Shown: positions 8,179 to 17,903 of the stretch, piece by piece | How the letters are laid out: the number at the start of each line of letters is the position of its first letter | Numbering within the stretch: position 1 is the stretch's first letter | Assembly (NCBI GenBank): GCA_016592635.1 | Contig: AP023240.1 | Span: 2,211,630 to 2,275,629 of the forward strand | Source of the DNA: Methyloprofundus sp. | GTDB lineage: Bacteria; Pseudomonadota; Gammaproteobacteria; Methylococcales; Methylomonadaceae | DNA: 64,000 nt | Direction: 5' to 3' | Notes under the pieces: generated by a model | Databases searched by the model: none | What the model was told of the DNA's origin: nothing | The model's input: the letters and a program-made list of their open reading frames with translations, nothing else | Program-made: the position numbers and the translations under genes

Positions 8179-9132
8179 TTACTTTTCATTATCCAACAAA
8201 GTTTGTAAATCAACTGGCAAAGGCGCAACTAATTTCAAAATCTCACCACTGACAGGGTGAGCAAACTGTAATTTTTCTGCATGCAAAAACAAACGCTTAT
8301 ATCCTCTTTGCCTAAAGTCTTTATTCACTGCATTTTCAGTGTAACGCTCATCGCCTACAATCGAGTGCCCCAGCCAAGCAGCATGCACTCTGATTTGATG
8401 GGTGCGCCCTGTTAACGGGGCTGCAGTCACTAGGGTTGCATTTGCAAACATTGTGACCCGTTTAAATATAGTTTGTGATGGTTTACCTGCTGCACTAATC
8501 TTAACCATACGCTCACCACCTTGACTGACATTTTTTAATAAAGGCTGATCGACCAACAGTTTCTTCTGCTCCCACTGCCCTACCAGCAATGCCAAATAAC
8601 TTTTTTTAACTCCATCACCACGAAAATATTCATGTAAAGTGCGTAGAGCACTACGTTTTTTGGCAATAATTAAACACCCGGAAGTATCTCGATCAATACG
8701 GTGCACCAATTCCAAAAAACGACTTTCAGGACGTAATTCACGCAAGGCTTCAATCACTCCCGTATTAATGCCAGAGCCGCCATGCACGGCAAACCCTGCA
8801 GGTTTATTGATGACTAAAATAACATCATCTTCAAATAAGATATCATTTTGTAAACTTGCTTTCAGGTAGGCAGGCGCAGATACTAATTCTTGTTTTTCCG
8901 CAACACGCACAGGCGGCACTCGCACAATATCACCTAGAATCAATTTACGCTTGGCAGCACAACGCCCTTTATTTATGCGCACTTCACCCTTACGAATAAT
9001 GCGATAAATACGACTTTTGGGCACGCCTTTTAATATTTTTAGTAAAAAATTATCGATTCGCTGCCCTTCTTCAGCATCGGTAATTTCAATAAAACGAACT
9101 TGAGGTACTGCTTGGTTATTATCTGATTTCAT
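8179..9132 (-). CDS. rluC: 23S rRNA pseudouridine synthase RluC
   Basis: RluC converts uridines of 23S rRNA (955, 2504 and 2580 in E. coli numbering) to pseudouridine. The 317-residue protein has an N-terminal S4 RNA-binding domain (about 20-80, RIDNFLLKILKGVPKSRIYR), then the RluA-type catalytic core with HRIDRDTSGCLIIAK, where the Asp is the catalytic residue, and the GRTHQIRVHAAWLGH motif. It is divergent from rne, as in E. coli, where rluC and rne are also adjacent and divergent. That synteny strengthens the RluC rather than RluA/RluD assignment. Confidence 0.92.
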   Translation of the reverse strand: MKSDNNQAVPQVRFIEITDAEEGQRIDNFLLKILKGVPKSRIYRIIRKGEVRINKGRCAAKRKLILGDIVRVPPVRVAEKQELVSAPAYLKASLQNDILFEDDVILVINKPAGFAVHGGSGINTGVIEALRELRPESRFLELVHRIDRDTSGCLIIAKKRSALRTLHEYFRGDGVKKSYLALLVGQWEQKKLLVDQPLLKNVSQGGERMVKISAAGKPSQTIFKRVTMFANATLVTAAPLTGRTHQIRVHAAWLGHSIVGDERYTENAVNKDFRQRGYKRLFLHAEKLQFAHPVSGEILKLVAPLPVDLQTLLDNEK

Positions 9133-9672
9133 CCTTACATAATAGTAGAATTCATAAGCACATTCTATAAGTTAATTTCTTTAATCTACGTTACAGGTTA
9201 TAATTCCTTAGTTATAGAAGTAAATTTACTTTACTGCTATGCCGTGACGTTATTTACATCGCCATTGATTACTGTACCAACAAACCCAGTTTTACTTTTG
9301 TTGCAGTCAATAGGGGTAGTCACACTACTTTTAATAACGTAAACGTATTTTATAGTACGTTATTAACAACAAATTTTAGGGTTTTTTTGCTCAACCCATG
9401 ATGAGCGATATTCGACCTAGTAATAAAGGCCGAACGATACGATAAGGCTGGCTATATGTGCCTTTCAAACCAAACTGTATAAAATGTTGAAAAAATCGCA
9501 CCAGTTGAGCATTTAGCTCCTGAACATGTGCTTTCAACCATACAGTACTGAATGATTTGCTTGTCTATTACGAGCTTCCGTTAACCAAACGGCACCTAAA
9601 ATATGACAACTAAGCCTGACCCTTACGTATCTTCAGCACGGATCTAACTAGGTCAAACAAGGAATTAATTTA
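9133..9672 (+). other. rluC-rne divergent intergenic region and likely long rne leader
   Basis: This 540-base gap has no convincing ORF. In E. coli the same gap carries a long rne 5' untranslated region through which RNase E represses its own synthesis by cleaving its mRNA. The size and position here fit that arrangement, but I cannot align the E. coli hairpins. Features I can see are the perfect palindrome at 9331-9366, described separately, and an AT-rich run before GGAATTAATTT just upstream of the rne start. Confidence 0.45.
9331..9366 (+). promoter_or_regulatory. Perfect 10-bp inverted repeat in the rne leader
   Basis: TTAATAACGT 9331-9340 is the exact reverse complement of ACGTTATTAA 9357-9366, with a 16-base spacer. 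A short GTAGTCACACTAC palindrome lies just before it (9317-9329), and a run of seven T follows about 16 bases later. It could be an RNA stem in the rne leader, an attenuator, or an operator for a dimeric protein. Sequence alone cannot decide. Confidence 0.4.
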
Positions 9673-11931
9673 ATGAAAAGAATGCTGATCAACGCGACGC
9701 AGCCCGAAGAACTGCGTGTTGCATTGGTAGACGGTCAAAAGCTTTATGATTTTGACATTGAACACCCTTCACAAGAACAAAAAAAATCTAATATATATAA
9801 AGGTATTATCACCCGTATAGAGCCAAGCCTAGAGGCTGCCTTTGTTAATTATGGTGTTGATAAACATGGGTTTTTACCTCTAAAAGAGGTTTCACCTACT
9901 GCGGTAAACTCTGATGACCCCAACCTTAGTCGCGCTAAAATCAAAGAGCTACTAAAAGAAGGCCAAGAAGTCATCGTCCAAATTGAAAAAGAGGAACGCG
10001 GTAATAAAGGCGCAGCTCTAACCACATATATCAGTCTGGCAGGAACTTACCTAGTCTTAATGCCAAACAACCCTAAAGCAGGTGGCATTTCACGACGCAT
10101 TGAAGGTGAAACTCGTAATGAATTGCGTGATGCGATGGCAGGCCTTGAAGTTCCTGAAGATATGGGGCTTATTGTACGCACAGCTGGTTGCGGCAAAAGC
10201 ACAGAGGAACTGCAATGGGATTTAAACTACTTGCTCCAACTTTGGGAAGCGATTGATCGCTCTTCTAAGGAACAAAATAACCCCTTTCTTATTTTTCAAG
10301 AAAGCAACGTTATTATTCGTGCTTTGCGTGATCATTTACGTGCCGACATTGATGAGATTCTTATCGATAAAGAATCATCATTTAAACTAGTACATACTTT
10401 CTTAAAGCAAGTAATGCCGCATTACCTGAATAAAGCCAAGCTTTACAGTGATGATGTACCACTCTTTAATCGCTATCAAATTGAATCACAAATTGAAACG
10501 GCCTATAGCCGCGAAGTAGCACTACCATCTGGCGGTGAACTGGTTATAGATCACACTGAAGCACTCACTTCAATTGACATTAACTCCGCACGTGCCACTA
10601 AAGGGAGTGACATTGAAGAAACCGCTCTCAACACCAATCTTGAGGCTGCCGATGAAGTTGCACGCCAATTAAGATTACGTGATCTTGGAGGTTTGTTTGT
10701 TATCGATTTCATTGATATGCTGGCCAATAAAAACCAACGTGCAGTGGAAAACAGATTACGTGACGCTTTAAAAATAGACCGTGCTCGTGTACAAACCAGC
10801 CGTATTTCGCGTTTTGGTTTATTAGAAATGTCACGCCAACGTTTACGCCCTTCACTAGGCGATACCACACAATTAACTTGCCCACGTTGTAATGGTCAAG
10901 GTGAAATTCGTAATGTGGAATCAGTCGCATTATCAGTACTACGTATCCTTGAAGAAGAGGCTATGAAAAGTGGCACTGAAAAAGTTATCGCACATTTACC
11001 CATTGAGTGCGCCACCTTTTTACTCAATGAAAAGCGCCCTTCTATTGATCAAATTGAATCTCGCTTAAAAGTTCGTATCATTGTTTTACCAAGCAAACAT
11101 TTAGAAACACCTGCTTATGATATTGAGCGCATCAAGTCTAAAGATGATGATGGCAGTGCTGAAATAGCGAGTTACACGCAAATAAAGGCAGAAGAAACTA
11201 ATGCTCCGGATTTCGCCAAGAAAACCGCGCCCAAATCTGAGCAGGCTGCTATCAAAGAATTTCTACCTGATGCGCCCGCCCCAGTACAAAACAAAAAGAA
11301 CTCTGCTAGTTTAATTAGTCGCTTCTGGGATAAACTTGTGGGCAGCAGCTCTGCAGAGTCTGAAACAACAGCATCAGAGTCACCATCTCAAAAAAATCTA
11401 AGCGAACCAACTGAAAAAGCAAATACTGAGAAAAACAACAGTAACAATAATAACCGCAGAAATTCCAATAACCGCAGAAATCGTAACAGAAACACTAATC
11501 GCGATCGTCCGAATACGCAAAACAACAAGCAAAACAACAAACCCCAAGGAAATAAAAAAACTCCGAATACTGAATCCTCACCTGCACAACAGGAACCAAC
11601 GACAAAGCCAGTTGAAAAAAATGCAACTGAAACTGATTCTAAGGCAAAAAGTCAACCAAAAAAACAAAACCGCAGAGGCTATAATCGCAACTCTAGAACT
11701 ATCAATGGTAGCGTACAAGCAAAGAAAAATAACGAAAATACTCAGCAAAATACTGCCAATCCAAATACAGCCAACAAAACAGTTGAATTAACAAATCAGC
11801 CTGAACCACAGTCTTATGCTGCAAACTACCAAAAAAACTTTTCTTCAATAAAAGCGAGTGAATCACCCGCACCTGAACCTGAAGCAACTACAACTAAAAA
11901 AGCAGTTGTTACCGATAAATCAGAAGATTAA
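9673..11931 (+). CDS. rne: Ribonuclease E
   Basis: RNase E is the endonuclease that initiates most mRNA decay and processes rRNA and tRNA precursors, and it scaffolds the degradosome at the inner membrane. The 752-residue protein has the S1 RNA-binding domain (about 36-120), a 5'-sensor/RNase H-like part, and the catalytic DNase I-like domain with Asp302 (SIDINSA) and Asp345 (VIDFIDM). The Zn-link CPRC lies near 403-406. After about 520 the C-terminus is disordered: an amphipathic helix [15 protein letters not shown] resembles the membrane-targeting segment, followed by an Asn/Arg-rich RNA-binding tract. It is shorter than the 1061-residue E. coli protein, so degradosome partner sites are probably reduced. 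Confidence 0.95.
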   Translation: MKRMLINATQPEELRVALVDGQKLYDFDIEHPSQEQKKSNIYKGIITRIEPSLEAAFVNYGVDKHGFLPLKEVSPTAVNSDDPNLSRAKIKELLKEGQEVIVQIEKEERGNKGAALTTYISLAGTYLVLMPNNPKAGGISRRIEGETRNELRDAMAGLEVPEDMGLIVRTAGCGKSTEELQWDLNYLLQLWEAIDRSSKEQNNPFLIFQESNVIIRALRDHLRADIDEILIDKESSFKLVHTFLKQVMPHYLNKAKLYSDDVPLFNRYQIESQIETAYSREVALPSGGELVIDHTEALTSIDINSARATKGSDIEETALNTNLEAADEVARQLRLRDLGGLFVIDFIDMLANKNQRAVENRLRDALKIDRARVQTSRISRFGLLEMSRQRLRPSLGDTTQLTCPRCNGQGEIRNVESVALSVLRILEEEAMKSGTEKVIAHLPIECATFLLNEKRPSIDQIESRLKVRIIVLPSKHLETPAYDIERIKSKDDDGSAEIASYTQIKAEETNAPDFAKKTAPKSEQAAIKEFLPDAPAPVQNKKNSASLISRFWDKLVGSSSAESETTASESPSQKNLSEPTEKANTEKNNSNNNNRRNSNNRRNRNRNTNRDRPNTQNNKQNNKPQGNKKTPNTESSPAQQEPTTKPVEKNATETDSKAKSQPKKQNRRGYNRNSRTINGSVQAKKNNENTQQNTANPNTANKTVELTNQPEPQSYAANYQKNFSSIKASESPAPEPEATTTKKAVVTDKSED

Positions 11932-11954
11932 CTAAAGCATTTACTGATCCCACA

Positions 11955-11994
11955 CAAAAAAGGGTAAGGTATTAAAATACCTTACCCTTTTTTT
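11955..11994 (+). terminator. Rho-independent terminator of rne
   Basis: AAGGGTAAGGTATT pairs with its reverse complement AATACCTTACCCTT across a minimal loop, and the right arm runs directly into TTTTTTA. The structure starts 24 bases past the rne stop. The A-run on the left side would let it act in both directions. Confidence 0.88.
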
Positions 11995-12140
11995 ATATTC
12001 CACATATCTCTACGTAAGCACAATTAACAATCACATAAATATCCAAAAATACTAAACCATATCAATAGGTTAAATAAAACAACACCAAATAATTTATAAC
12101 AAAAACTCACTAGCTATATTTAGCTTAATATTCATGCTAT

Positions 12141-12146
12141 TATAAT
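12141..12146 (+). promoter_or_regulatory. Candidate -10 box for infA
   Basis: A perfect TATAAT lies 30 bases before the infA start, which would give a leader of roughly 20-25 bases. I find no good -35 hexamer at 16-18 bases upstream (the best is TTTAGC), so the call rests on the -10 match and position. Confidence 0.4.
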
Positions 12147-12176
12147 GAGATTTTTCAGATTATTTAAACGAGACAC

Positions 12177-12395
12177 ATGGCAAAAGAAGACCAAATTGAA
12201 ATGGATGGCACCATTACCGAAACCCTCCCTAACACAATGTTTAGAGTTGAACTAGAGAATGGGCACGTCATTACTGCGCATATTTCCGGAAAAATGCGCA
12301 AACATTACATCCGTATTTTAACTGGGGATAAAGTTAAAGTTGAAATGACACCCTATGACTTAACTAAAGGCCGCATTACATTCCGTATGCGCTAA
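12177..12395 (+). CDS. infA: Translation initiation factor IF-1
   Basis: IF-1 binds the 30S A site and helps IF-2 and IF-3 select the initiator tRNA. The 72 residues are the canonical length and form one S1/OB fold: [19 protein letters not shown], then [21 protein letters not shown], then a closing KGRITFRMR. It is encoded convergently with clpA across a 28-base gap, the same infA-clpA neighbourhood found in many gammaproteobacteria. Confidence 0.97.
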   Translation: MAKEDQIEMDGTITETLPNTMFRVELENGHVITAHISGKMRKHYIRILTGDKVKVEMTPYDLTKGRITFRMR

Positions 12396-12413
12396 ACACC
12401 TGCTTAGCGCATA
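12386..12413. terminator. Shared hairpin between infA and clpA ends
   Basis: TATGCGCTAA 12386-12395, which includes the infA stop, pairs perfectly with TTAGCGCATA 12404-12413 around an 8-base loop. It lies in the convergent gap, so it could stop both transcripts. The nearest T-run for the plus strand (12427-12433) is 13 bases away, which weakens an intrinsic-terminator reading. Confidence 0.5.
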
Positions 12414-12423
12414 ATTAGGCTGA

Positions 12424-14685
12424 TTAGTTTTTTTCAGGAACACTCAACTGCTTACTTGTTATTGTAAATTCCAAGTTATCATCCTGAACAATCACATGCA
12501 CATGCCCACCTTGATCCAGTTTACCAAACAATAAATCATTTGCCAGTGGCTTTTTGATTTTTTCCTGAATCAAGCGTGCCATTGGCCTTGCTCCCATTTT
12601 AGGATCGCAGCCATGCTCTGCTAACCAGAGCCTGGCTTCTGCATCCAAACTAAAGGTTACATTTTTCTCTAGCAACATAGTTTCTAGTTCAAAAATAAAC
12701 TTATCCACCACAAAGCCAACCACTGAAATATCTAATGGGCTAAATTGAATAATGGCATCCAGGCGATTTCTAAATTCAGGCGAAAATGACTTTTCCACAA
12801 CACGCAGACTATCACTAGAGTGCTCTTGCTGGGTAAATCCTATCGAAGCACGACTACCCTCCTCAGCCCCTGCATTAGTCGTCATCACCAGAATAATATT
12901 TCTAAAATCAGCTTTACGACCATTATTATCCGTTAAGGTTCCATGGTCCATTACTTGCAGCAAAAGATTAAAAACATCAGGATGTGCTTTTTCCACCTCA
13001 TCCAATAATAAAACCGCATGTGGGTGCTTACTAACCTGCTCAGTTAACAAACCACCCTGATCATAACCCACATACCCTGGGGGAGCTCCTATCAAGCGTG
13101 ATACTGTATGTCTTTCCATATATTCCGACATATCAAAACGAATTAACTCAACTCCCATCAGCTTAGCCAATTGCTTGGTAACTTCGGTCTTACCCACCCC
13201 TGTCGGACCAGCAAACAAAAATGAACCAATGGTTTTCGAAACATCCCGCAAACCAGCTCTTGATAAGGTAATTGCAGAAGACAAAGCCGCAATAGCTTCA
13301 TCTTGGCCAAACACCAACATCTTCAAATTTTTCTCAAGATTCTTTAACTTATCTTGATCATTTGTTGAAACTGATTTTGCAGGAATACGAGCAATTTTTG
13401 CCACAATTTCCTCAATTTCATGCGCATCAATCAAAGTATTGCGCTCACCCTCTGGCAATAAACGTTGCCGAGCACCCGCCTCATCAATTACATCTATAGC
13501 CTTATCAGGCAAAAATCGATCAGTAATATGTCGCGCAGATAACTCCGCCGCTACCCGCAAACTCTCTACGCTATACTTCAACTCATGATGCTCTTCAAAA
13601 CGACTTTTCAAGCCCTTTAAAATTTGAAAAGTCTCATCAATAGTAGGCTCAATCACATCTATTTTCTGAAAACGCCTCGCTAAAGCATGATCTTTTTCAA
13701 AAATACCACGGTATTCTTGGTAAGTCGTAGAACCAATACAGCGTAACTCGCCAGAAGCTAATGCCGGCTTAAGTAAATTAGACGCATCCATCACGCCACC
13801 TGATGCAGAGCCTGCACCAATAATAGTATGAATCTCATCAATAAATAAAATTGCATTTTCTTCTTTTTGCAATTGTCCCATCAATGCTTTCAAACGCTTT
13901 TCAAAGTCACCACGATACTTGGTACCCGCAACCAAAGAACCCAAATCTAAAGAATATACCACGCAACCGTGTAAAATCTCTGGAATATCTTCTTCCACGA
14001 TCTTCTTAGCCAAACCTTCAGCAATTGCCGTCTTACCGACCCCCGCCTCACCCACTAATAACGGATTATTTTTACGCCGCCTACACAACACCTGTACAGT
14101 ACGTTCAACCTCATGAGTACGCCCAATTAAAGGATCAATTTTGCCAGCCAATGCTGCCTTATTCAAATTAACCGTATATTTATCCAACGGACTTTCTACC
14201 GCCTCTGGTTCCGCTGTACCTACACTTTCTTTATGCTCGGCAGCACCCTCTTCAGAGCGCGACATGCCATGCGATAAATAATTAACCACATCAAAGCGCT
14301 GAATATCTTGTTTATTTAATAGATAAACGGCATGCGAATCTTGCTCGCTAAATAATGCCACCAATAAATTAGCACCATCTACTTCTTTTTTATCAGATGC
14401 CTGCACATGAAATACCGCCCTTTGTAGCACACGCTGAAAACCTAAGGTAGGCTGAGTTTCTCTCCTAGCTGTATCAGATAATAAACTGATGGTCTCATCA
14501 ATATATTGAGTTATTTCACCACGCAAAGTACCAATATCACAATCACATATTGTTAACACTTGCACCGCAGTCGCATTATCCAATAAAGCTAATAATAGGT
14601 GCTCTACGGTAATAAATTCATGACGCTTTTCATGCGCAGAAACAAATGCCAAATTTAATGTTACTTCCAAATCTTTACTCAACAT
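12424..14685 (-). CDS. clpA: ATP-dependent Clp protease ATP-binding subunit ClpA
   Basis: ClpA is the Hsp100 unfoldase that feeds substrates, including N-degron proteins delivered by ClpS, into ClpP. I start it at the ATG at 14685, giving 753 residues beginning MLSKDLEVTLNLAF as in other ClpA proteins. This start has AAGGAG 7 bases upstream and lies 11 bases after the clpS stop, whereas the 11-codon-longer frame would overlap clpS. It has an N-terminal double Clp repeat (about 1-145), AAA1 with Walker A GEAGVGKT and FIDEIHTIIGAG, and AAA2 with GPTGVGKT and LLDEVEKAHPDV. No ClpB-type middle domain is present, which supports ClpA. Confidence 0.95.
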   Translation of the reverse strand: MLSKDLEVTLNLAFVSAHEKRHEFITVEHLLLALLDNATAVQVLTICDCDIGTLRGEITQYIDETISLLSDTARRETQPTLGFQRVLQRAVFHVQASDKKEVDGANLLVALFSEQDSHAVYLLNKQDIQRFDVVNYLSHGMSRSEEGAAEHKESVGTAEPEAVESPLDKYTVNLNKAALAGKIDPLIGRTHEVERTVQVLCRRRKNNPLLVGEAGVGKTAIAEGLAKKIVEEDIPEILHGCVVYSLDLGSLVAGTKYRGDFEKRLKALMGQLQKEENAILFIDEIHTIIGAGSASGGVMDASNLLKPALASGELRCIGSTTYQEYRGIFEKDHALARRFQKIDVIEPTIDETFQILKGLKSRFEEHHELKYSVESLRVAAELSARHITDRFLPDKAIDVIDEAGARQRLLPEGERNTLIDAHEIEEIVAKIARIPAKSVSTNDQDKLKNLEKNLKMLVFGQDEAIAALSSAITLSRAGLRDVSKTIGSFLFAGPTGVGKTEVTKQLAKLMGVELIRFDMSEYMERHTVSRLIGAPPGYVGYDQGGLLTEQVSKHPHAVLLLDEVEKAHPDVFNLLLQVMDHGTLTDNNGRKADFRNIILVMTTNAGAEEGSRASIGFTQQEHSSDSLRVVEKSFSPEFRNRLDAIIQFSPLDISVVGFVVDKFIFELETMLLEKNVTFSLDAEARLWLAEHGCDPKMGARPMARLIQEKIKKPLANDLLFGKLDQGGHVHVIVQDDNLEFTITSKQLSVPEKN

Positions 14686-14696
14686 ATCAAAGCTCC

Positions 14697-15020
14697 TTAT
14701 GCTTCTTCCATCGCACACATCAAAGGATGTTGGTGCTCACGCGAATAATTATTGACTATCTCAACCTTGGTTTCCGCCACATCTTTAGAAAACAATCCAC
14801 AAATACCCTTACCCTGCGTATGCACTCGCAACATAACTTGAGTCGCTTCTTCTTCAGACATGGCAAAAAAATCGACTAAAATCTCAATGACAAAATCCAT
14901 AGGGGTAAAGTCATCATTCAGTAACAATACTTTAAATAAGGGTGGCTTTTTTAATTTAGGCCTAGCCTCTTGTACCGCCAAACCATCATCTTGATCTCTG
15001 GAGGGATTAAAATCACTCAT
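14697..15020 (-). CDS. clpS: Clp protease adaptor protein ClpS
   Basis: ClpS recognises N-terminal degron residues and hands the substrate to ClpA. The 107-residue protein has a flexible charged N-terminal tail ([11 protein letters not shown]) and the conserved core: [19 protein letters not shown] with the NDD(Y/F)TP motif that lines the N-degron pocket, and [21 protein letters not shown]. It is the first gene of a clpS-clpA operon, with clpA starting 11 bases after its stop. Confidence 0.96.
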   Translation of the reverse strand: MSDFNPSRDQDDGLAVQEARPKLKKPPLFKVLLLNDDFTPMDFVIEILVDFFAMSEEEATQVMLRVHTQGKGICGLFSKDVAETKVEIVNNYSREHQHPLMCAMEEA

Positions 15021-15161
15021 CTTTCTCTACACTTTTAAAAGAATTAATTAAATATACTGTCATTAAATATTGAGGTGAAATCCTCAATTTCAATTGTTAT
15101 TAAAGTATAATAGCCTTAAATTGATTGTACAACAGCCCTTTTTTAACAAAATGGATAAATT

Positions 15162-15617
15162 ATGGTTTGGAAGCCGCATGTAACGGTTGCAGCTATTATT
15201 GAGCACGAACAGCGCTACCTTTTCGTGGAAGAAGAAACCGAACAAGGGTTCGCTTTTAATCAACCTGCAGGGCACTTAGAACCAGGTGAAAGCTTGATTG
15301 ACGCGGTAAAGCGCGAAGTCAATGAAGAAACCGCCTGGCAATTTACCCCTGAGTCAGTTCTCAGCATCCAACTCTGGCGCAAACAGGTAGACTCGTCGAG
15401 TTTTTTAAGGGTTTGCTTTATTGGCCAATGCCATGATCATCAAGCCGAACAAGCACTTGATACTGGTATAATTGCCACCCACTGGTTAACACATGCCGAA
15501 ATCATTGCCCACAAAGCTCGACTTCGCAGTCCTTTAGTTTTAACCACCATAGACCAATATTTAAGCGGCGAACGTTACCCACTTAGCCTATTAAAAACCT
15601 TTATAGATTTAGAATAA
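15162..15617 (+). CDS. nudJ: NUDIX phosphohydrolase NudJ
   Basis: The 151-residue protein carries a full Nudix box, [20 protein letters not shown] followed by TAW, which binds the metal and the diphosphate. NudJ of E. coli (YmfB) hydrolyses nucleoside tri- and diphosphates and HMP-pyrophosphate. The assignment to NudJ rather than another Nudix type rests on the N-terminus ([20 protein letters not shown]) and on the direct position before mnmA, a conserved gene pair. Its TAA overlaps the mnmA ATG by one base, so translation is likely coupled. Confidence 0.88.
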   Translation: MVWKPHVTVAAIIEHEQRYLFVEEETEQGFAFNQPAGHLEPGESLIDAVKREVNEETAWQFTPESVLSIQLWRKQVDSSSFLRVCFIGQCHDHQAEQALDTGIIATHWLTHAEIIAHKARLRSPLVLTTIDQYLSGERYPLSLLKTFIDLE

Positions 15618-16723
15618 TGAGTAAAAATATTATCGTCGGCATGTCAGGCGGCGTAGATTCCTCTGTGACAGCCGCCTTACTACTAGAGCAAGGCCATCAA
15701 GTCACTGGCGTATTTATGAAAAACTGGGATGAGGATGACGGCACTGATGAATGTACTGCACTCACAGACCTCGCAGATGCCCAACAAGTTGCCGACACCT
15801 TAAGCATAGAATTAAAAACGGTTAATTTTGCCAGTGAATACTGGGATGAAGTATTTGAAGTATTTCTTGCTGAATTTGCAGCGGGGCGTACCCCAAACCC
15901 TGACATCCTATGCAACAAACATGTCAAATTTAAAGCTTTTTTAAATTATGCCGTAGAAGATTTAGGTGCTGAATATATTGCCACAGGTCACTATGCGCGT
16001 GTTGGCAATCAAAATGGGGAGTACCAATTATTAAAGGGCTTAGACCCCAGCAAAGAGCAAAGCTATTTCCTCTATACCTTAGGGCAAGATGCCTTATCTA
16101 AAACACTATTCCCCATCGGACATTTACATAAAACTGAAATTCGTAAACTTGCAGAAAAATATGGCTTTGCCAACCATCTTAAAAAAGACAGCACTGGCAT
16201 TTGCTTTATCGGCGAACGTAAGTTCAAAGAATTCCTCCAACGTTACTTACCCACCCAACCTGGTGAGATGCGCACACCTGAAGGCCAATATATTGGCCAG
16301 CATTCAGGCCTAATGTACTACACTTTTGGTCAGCGCCAAGGGCTTGGCATTGGCGGCGTAAAAAATGCCCCCGATGAACCGTGGTACGTTCTCGACAAAG
16401 ACTTAGATAACAATACTCTTATTGTTGGTCAAGGGCATGACCACCCCTTAATGCTACATAATGTTTTAGAGGCCAGTCAGCTTGACTGGTGTAGCAACAA
16501 ACCGTTCAGGGAAACCATTCAATGCACCGCTAAAACACGTTATCGCCAAGCCGACCAAGCTTGTCAGGTTATCCCTTTATCAGCAGATAAAGTAAAAGTT
16601 ATATTTACTGAGCAACAACGCGCTATTACCCCCGGTCAATCCGTGGTGTTTTATGATGCCGACACCTGCTTAGGCGGTGGCATTATCGAAACCAAATACA
16701 ATATTGCCACAGCTGCTAAATAA
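15617..16723 (+). CDS. mnmA: tRNA-specific 2-thiouridylase MnmA
   Basis: MnmA activates U34 of tRNA-Lys, -Glu and -Gln with ATP and inserts sulfur from the IscS-Tus relay to form the 2-thio group of mnm5s2U. The 368-residue cytosolic protein has the PP-loop [10 protein letters not shown] at the N-terminus, [12 protein letters not shown] with the first catalytic Cys, and [13 protein letters not shown] with the second Cys that carries the persulfide. Length and motifs are canonical. It is the second gene of the nudJ-mnmA operon. Confidence 0.96.
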   Translation: MSKNIIVGMSGGVDSSVTAALLLEQGHQVTGVFMKNWDEDDGTDECTALTDLADAQQVADTLSIELKTVNFASEYWDEVFEVFLAEFAAGRTPNPDILCNKHVKFKAFLNYAVEDLGAEYIATGHYARVGNQNGEYQLLKGLDPSKEQSYFLYTLGQDALSKTLFPIGHLHKTEIRKLAEKYGFANHLKKDSTGICFIGERKFKEFLQRYLPTQPGEMRTPEGQYIGQHSGLMYYTFGQRQGLGIGGVKNAPDEPWYVLDKDLDNNTLIVGQGHDHPLMLHNVLEASQLDWCSNKPFRETIQCTAKTRYRQADQACQVIPLSADKVKVIFTEQQRAITPGQSVVFYDADTCLGGGIIETKYNIATAAK

Positions 16724-16741
16724 TTTTGTAAGGTTTAATAC

Positions 16742-16761
16742 TGCACATCGACCTATGTGCA
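16742..16761 (+). terminator. Short hairpin downstream of mnmA
   Basis: TGCACAT 16742-16748 pairs with ATGTGCA 16755-16761 around a 6-base loop, followed by AGTTTTA. It lies 18 bases past the mnmA stop, consistent with a weak intrinsic terminator separating mnmA from the HvfA-like gene. Confidence 0.45.
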
Positions 16762-16814
16762 AGTTTTACAATATCATTGCTTCATTTTAAATATCAAACA
16801 ACAAGGAAAACATT

Positions 16815-17102
16815 ATGAAAATAGCTAATAAAACTAAATTTGCCATCGGAACCTCTTTAATTGCAGGACTTACTGCTGGTTGCGCGGGCAACAACCCATT
16901 TGCCCAAGACGATTTAGCTTCAGGCTATAAAAATGAAGCCAAAGCAACTGCAGAACACGGTGCAGATAAAATGAAAAGTGGTACTTGTGGTGAAGGTAAA
17001 TGCGGTGGCCAAATGACAGAAAAAGCTAAAGCTGCTGAAAAAGATGCCAAAAAAGCAATGGAAGGTAAATGCGGTGAAGGCAAGTGCGGCGGTAGTAAAT
17101 AA
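16815..17102 (+). CDS. HvfA-like Cys-repeat RiPP metallophore precursor, orphan
   Basis: The 95-residue secreted peptide has an N-terminal signal sequence (ending near the TAGC at 20-23, which might be a lipobox), then NPFAQDDLASGY and an Ala/Lys-rich linker. It carries two Cys-pair blocks: SGTCGEGKCGG (Cys58, Cys63) and EGKCGEGKCGG (Cys86, Cys91). The NPF-DL-SGY signature plus EGKCGEGKCG repeats fit the HvfA family (bufferin-like), whose Cys residues are converted to copper-binding heterocycles by a DUF692 enzyme with a DUF2063 partner. Neither partner gene lies next to it: downstream is a repeat, then the broken hsdM. Upstream AAGGAAAAC is the ribosome site. It may be modified in trans, or be an unmodified Cys-rich remnant. 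Confidence 0.75.
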   Translation: MKIANKTKFAIGTSLIAGLTAGCAGNNPFAQDDLASGYKNEAKATAEHGADKMKSGTCGEGKCGGQMTEKAKAAEKDAKKAMEGKCGEGKCGGSK

Positions 17103-17194
17103 GCCTTACTTACTGAGACTTTTCACTGCGACTAACTCGTGCGAGTGGAGCAGCTAGCGACCCTGTCAGAAAACGTTATCTGCGCTACGCTTGA

Positions 17195-17352
17195 TAAGTA
17201 CCTAAGTACAATCACTTTAACATTTTACTTGTCTTTTTCCCATCTTCCGCGCTGCATAAAGAATTACGTAGCCAGCTATGCACCTATTTATACACCTTGA
17301 AGATGAAAAAAACCTGCGGATTGTAGTTAAATTAATTATGCTTAGGTACTTA
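17195..17352. repeat. MITE-like palindromic repeat, possible copy of the dispersed family
   Basis: TAAGTACCTAAG 17195-17206 is the exact reverse complement of CTTAGGTACTTA 17341-17352, bracketing about 134 bases with no ORF. Inside, ACGTAGCCAGCTATGCACCT resembles GCGTAGCCTGCTATGTGCCT in the reverse complement of the 59.4-kb repeat. The termini differ from that copy, so membership in the same family is uncertain. The rest of 17103-17467 shows nothing else. Confidence 0.45.
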
Positions 17353-17467
17353 AGCTGTTCCGACCTATACTATTTTTAGTATGCATTTCTTTTCAAATAT
17401 AACGCCTAATTAACAGGCAAAAAATAGCGACGATAGAAAATGTCAGGTTCAATGGTTGGTTATAGCT

Positions 17468-17818
17468 TTACGCTAACAACTTAACCCCCAGCTCTTCCAA
17501 ATAACCATTATGCTCATCTTTAAACTTTTTAATCTCTTTTTCTAAATCTGCCAGCTCACCATGCACTTCATCCAAATCAACAATAGCCTCAGGTTTAGCG
17601 GTACTGACATACCTAGAAATATTTAAGTTAAAATCATTTTTCTCTATCTCTTCAAATGATACGGCACGAGCATATCGCTCCTCTTCTTTTCTATACTGAT
17701 AGGTATCAACTATCTTATCTATATCTTCATCTCTTAAATGATTTTGTCTTTTGCCCTTTTCAAAATACTCGCTGGCATTAATAAAAAGCACATCATCACT
17801 CTTTTTGCACTTTTTAAG
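17468..17818 (-). pseudogene. hsdM: hsdM 3' fragment (type I DNA methyltransferase C-terminus)
   Basis: About 116 codons in the frame ending at 17468 encode the tail of a type I N6-adenine methyltransferase: KKSDDVLFINASEYFEKGK, QNHLRDEDIDKIVDTYQYRK, FEEIEKNDFNLNISRYV and a C-terminal coiled coil. Family members have this near residue 390 of about 510. Upstream the frame runs into the IS66 left end at 17818/17819; the TTG at 17828-17830 and next few codons are IS sequence, not gene. The catalytic NPPF/AdoMet part is absent. The matching N-terminus is at 19958-20155. Confidence 0.9.
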
Positions 17819-17903
17819 GTAAGCGCTCAATTCTCAGCGTAATTCCCAGCTGCTCACATTAATGCAACACTATTCCCATCATTAAATACCACGGGGATTT
17901 TAA

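Noticed and set aside
11430..11530. Asn/Arg-rich repeat tract as a tandem DNA repeat or phage-like insertion
   Set aside because: It is the disordered RNA-binding tail of RNase E in frame; such tracts are normal in this protein.
12424..14718. ClpA start at 14718
   Set aside because: It would overlap clpS; the ATG at 14685 has AAGGAG and gives the canonical MLSKDLEVTLN start.
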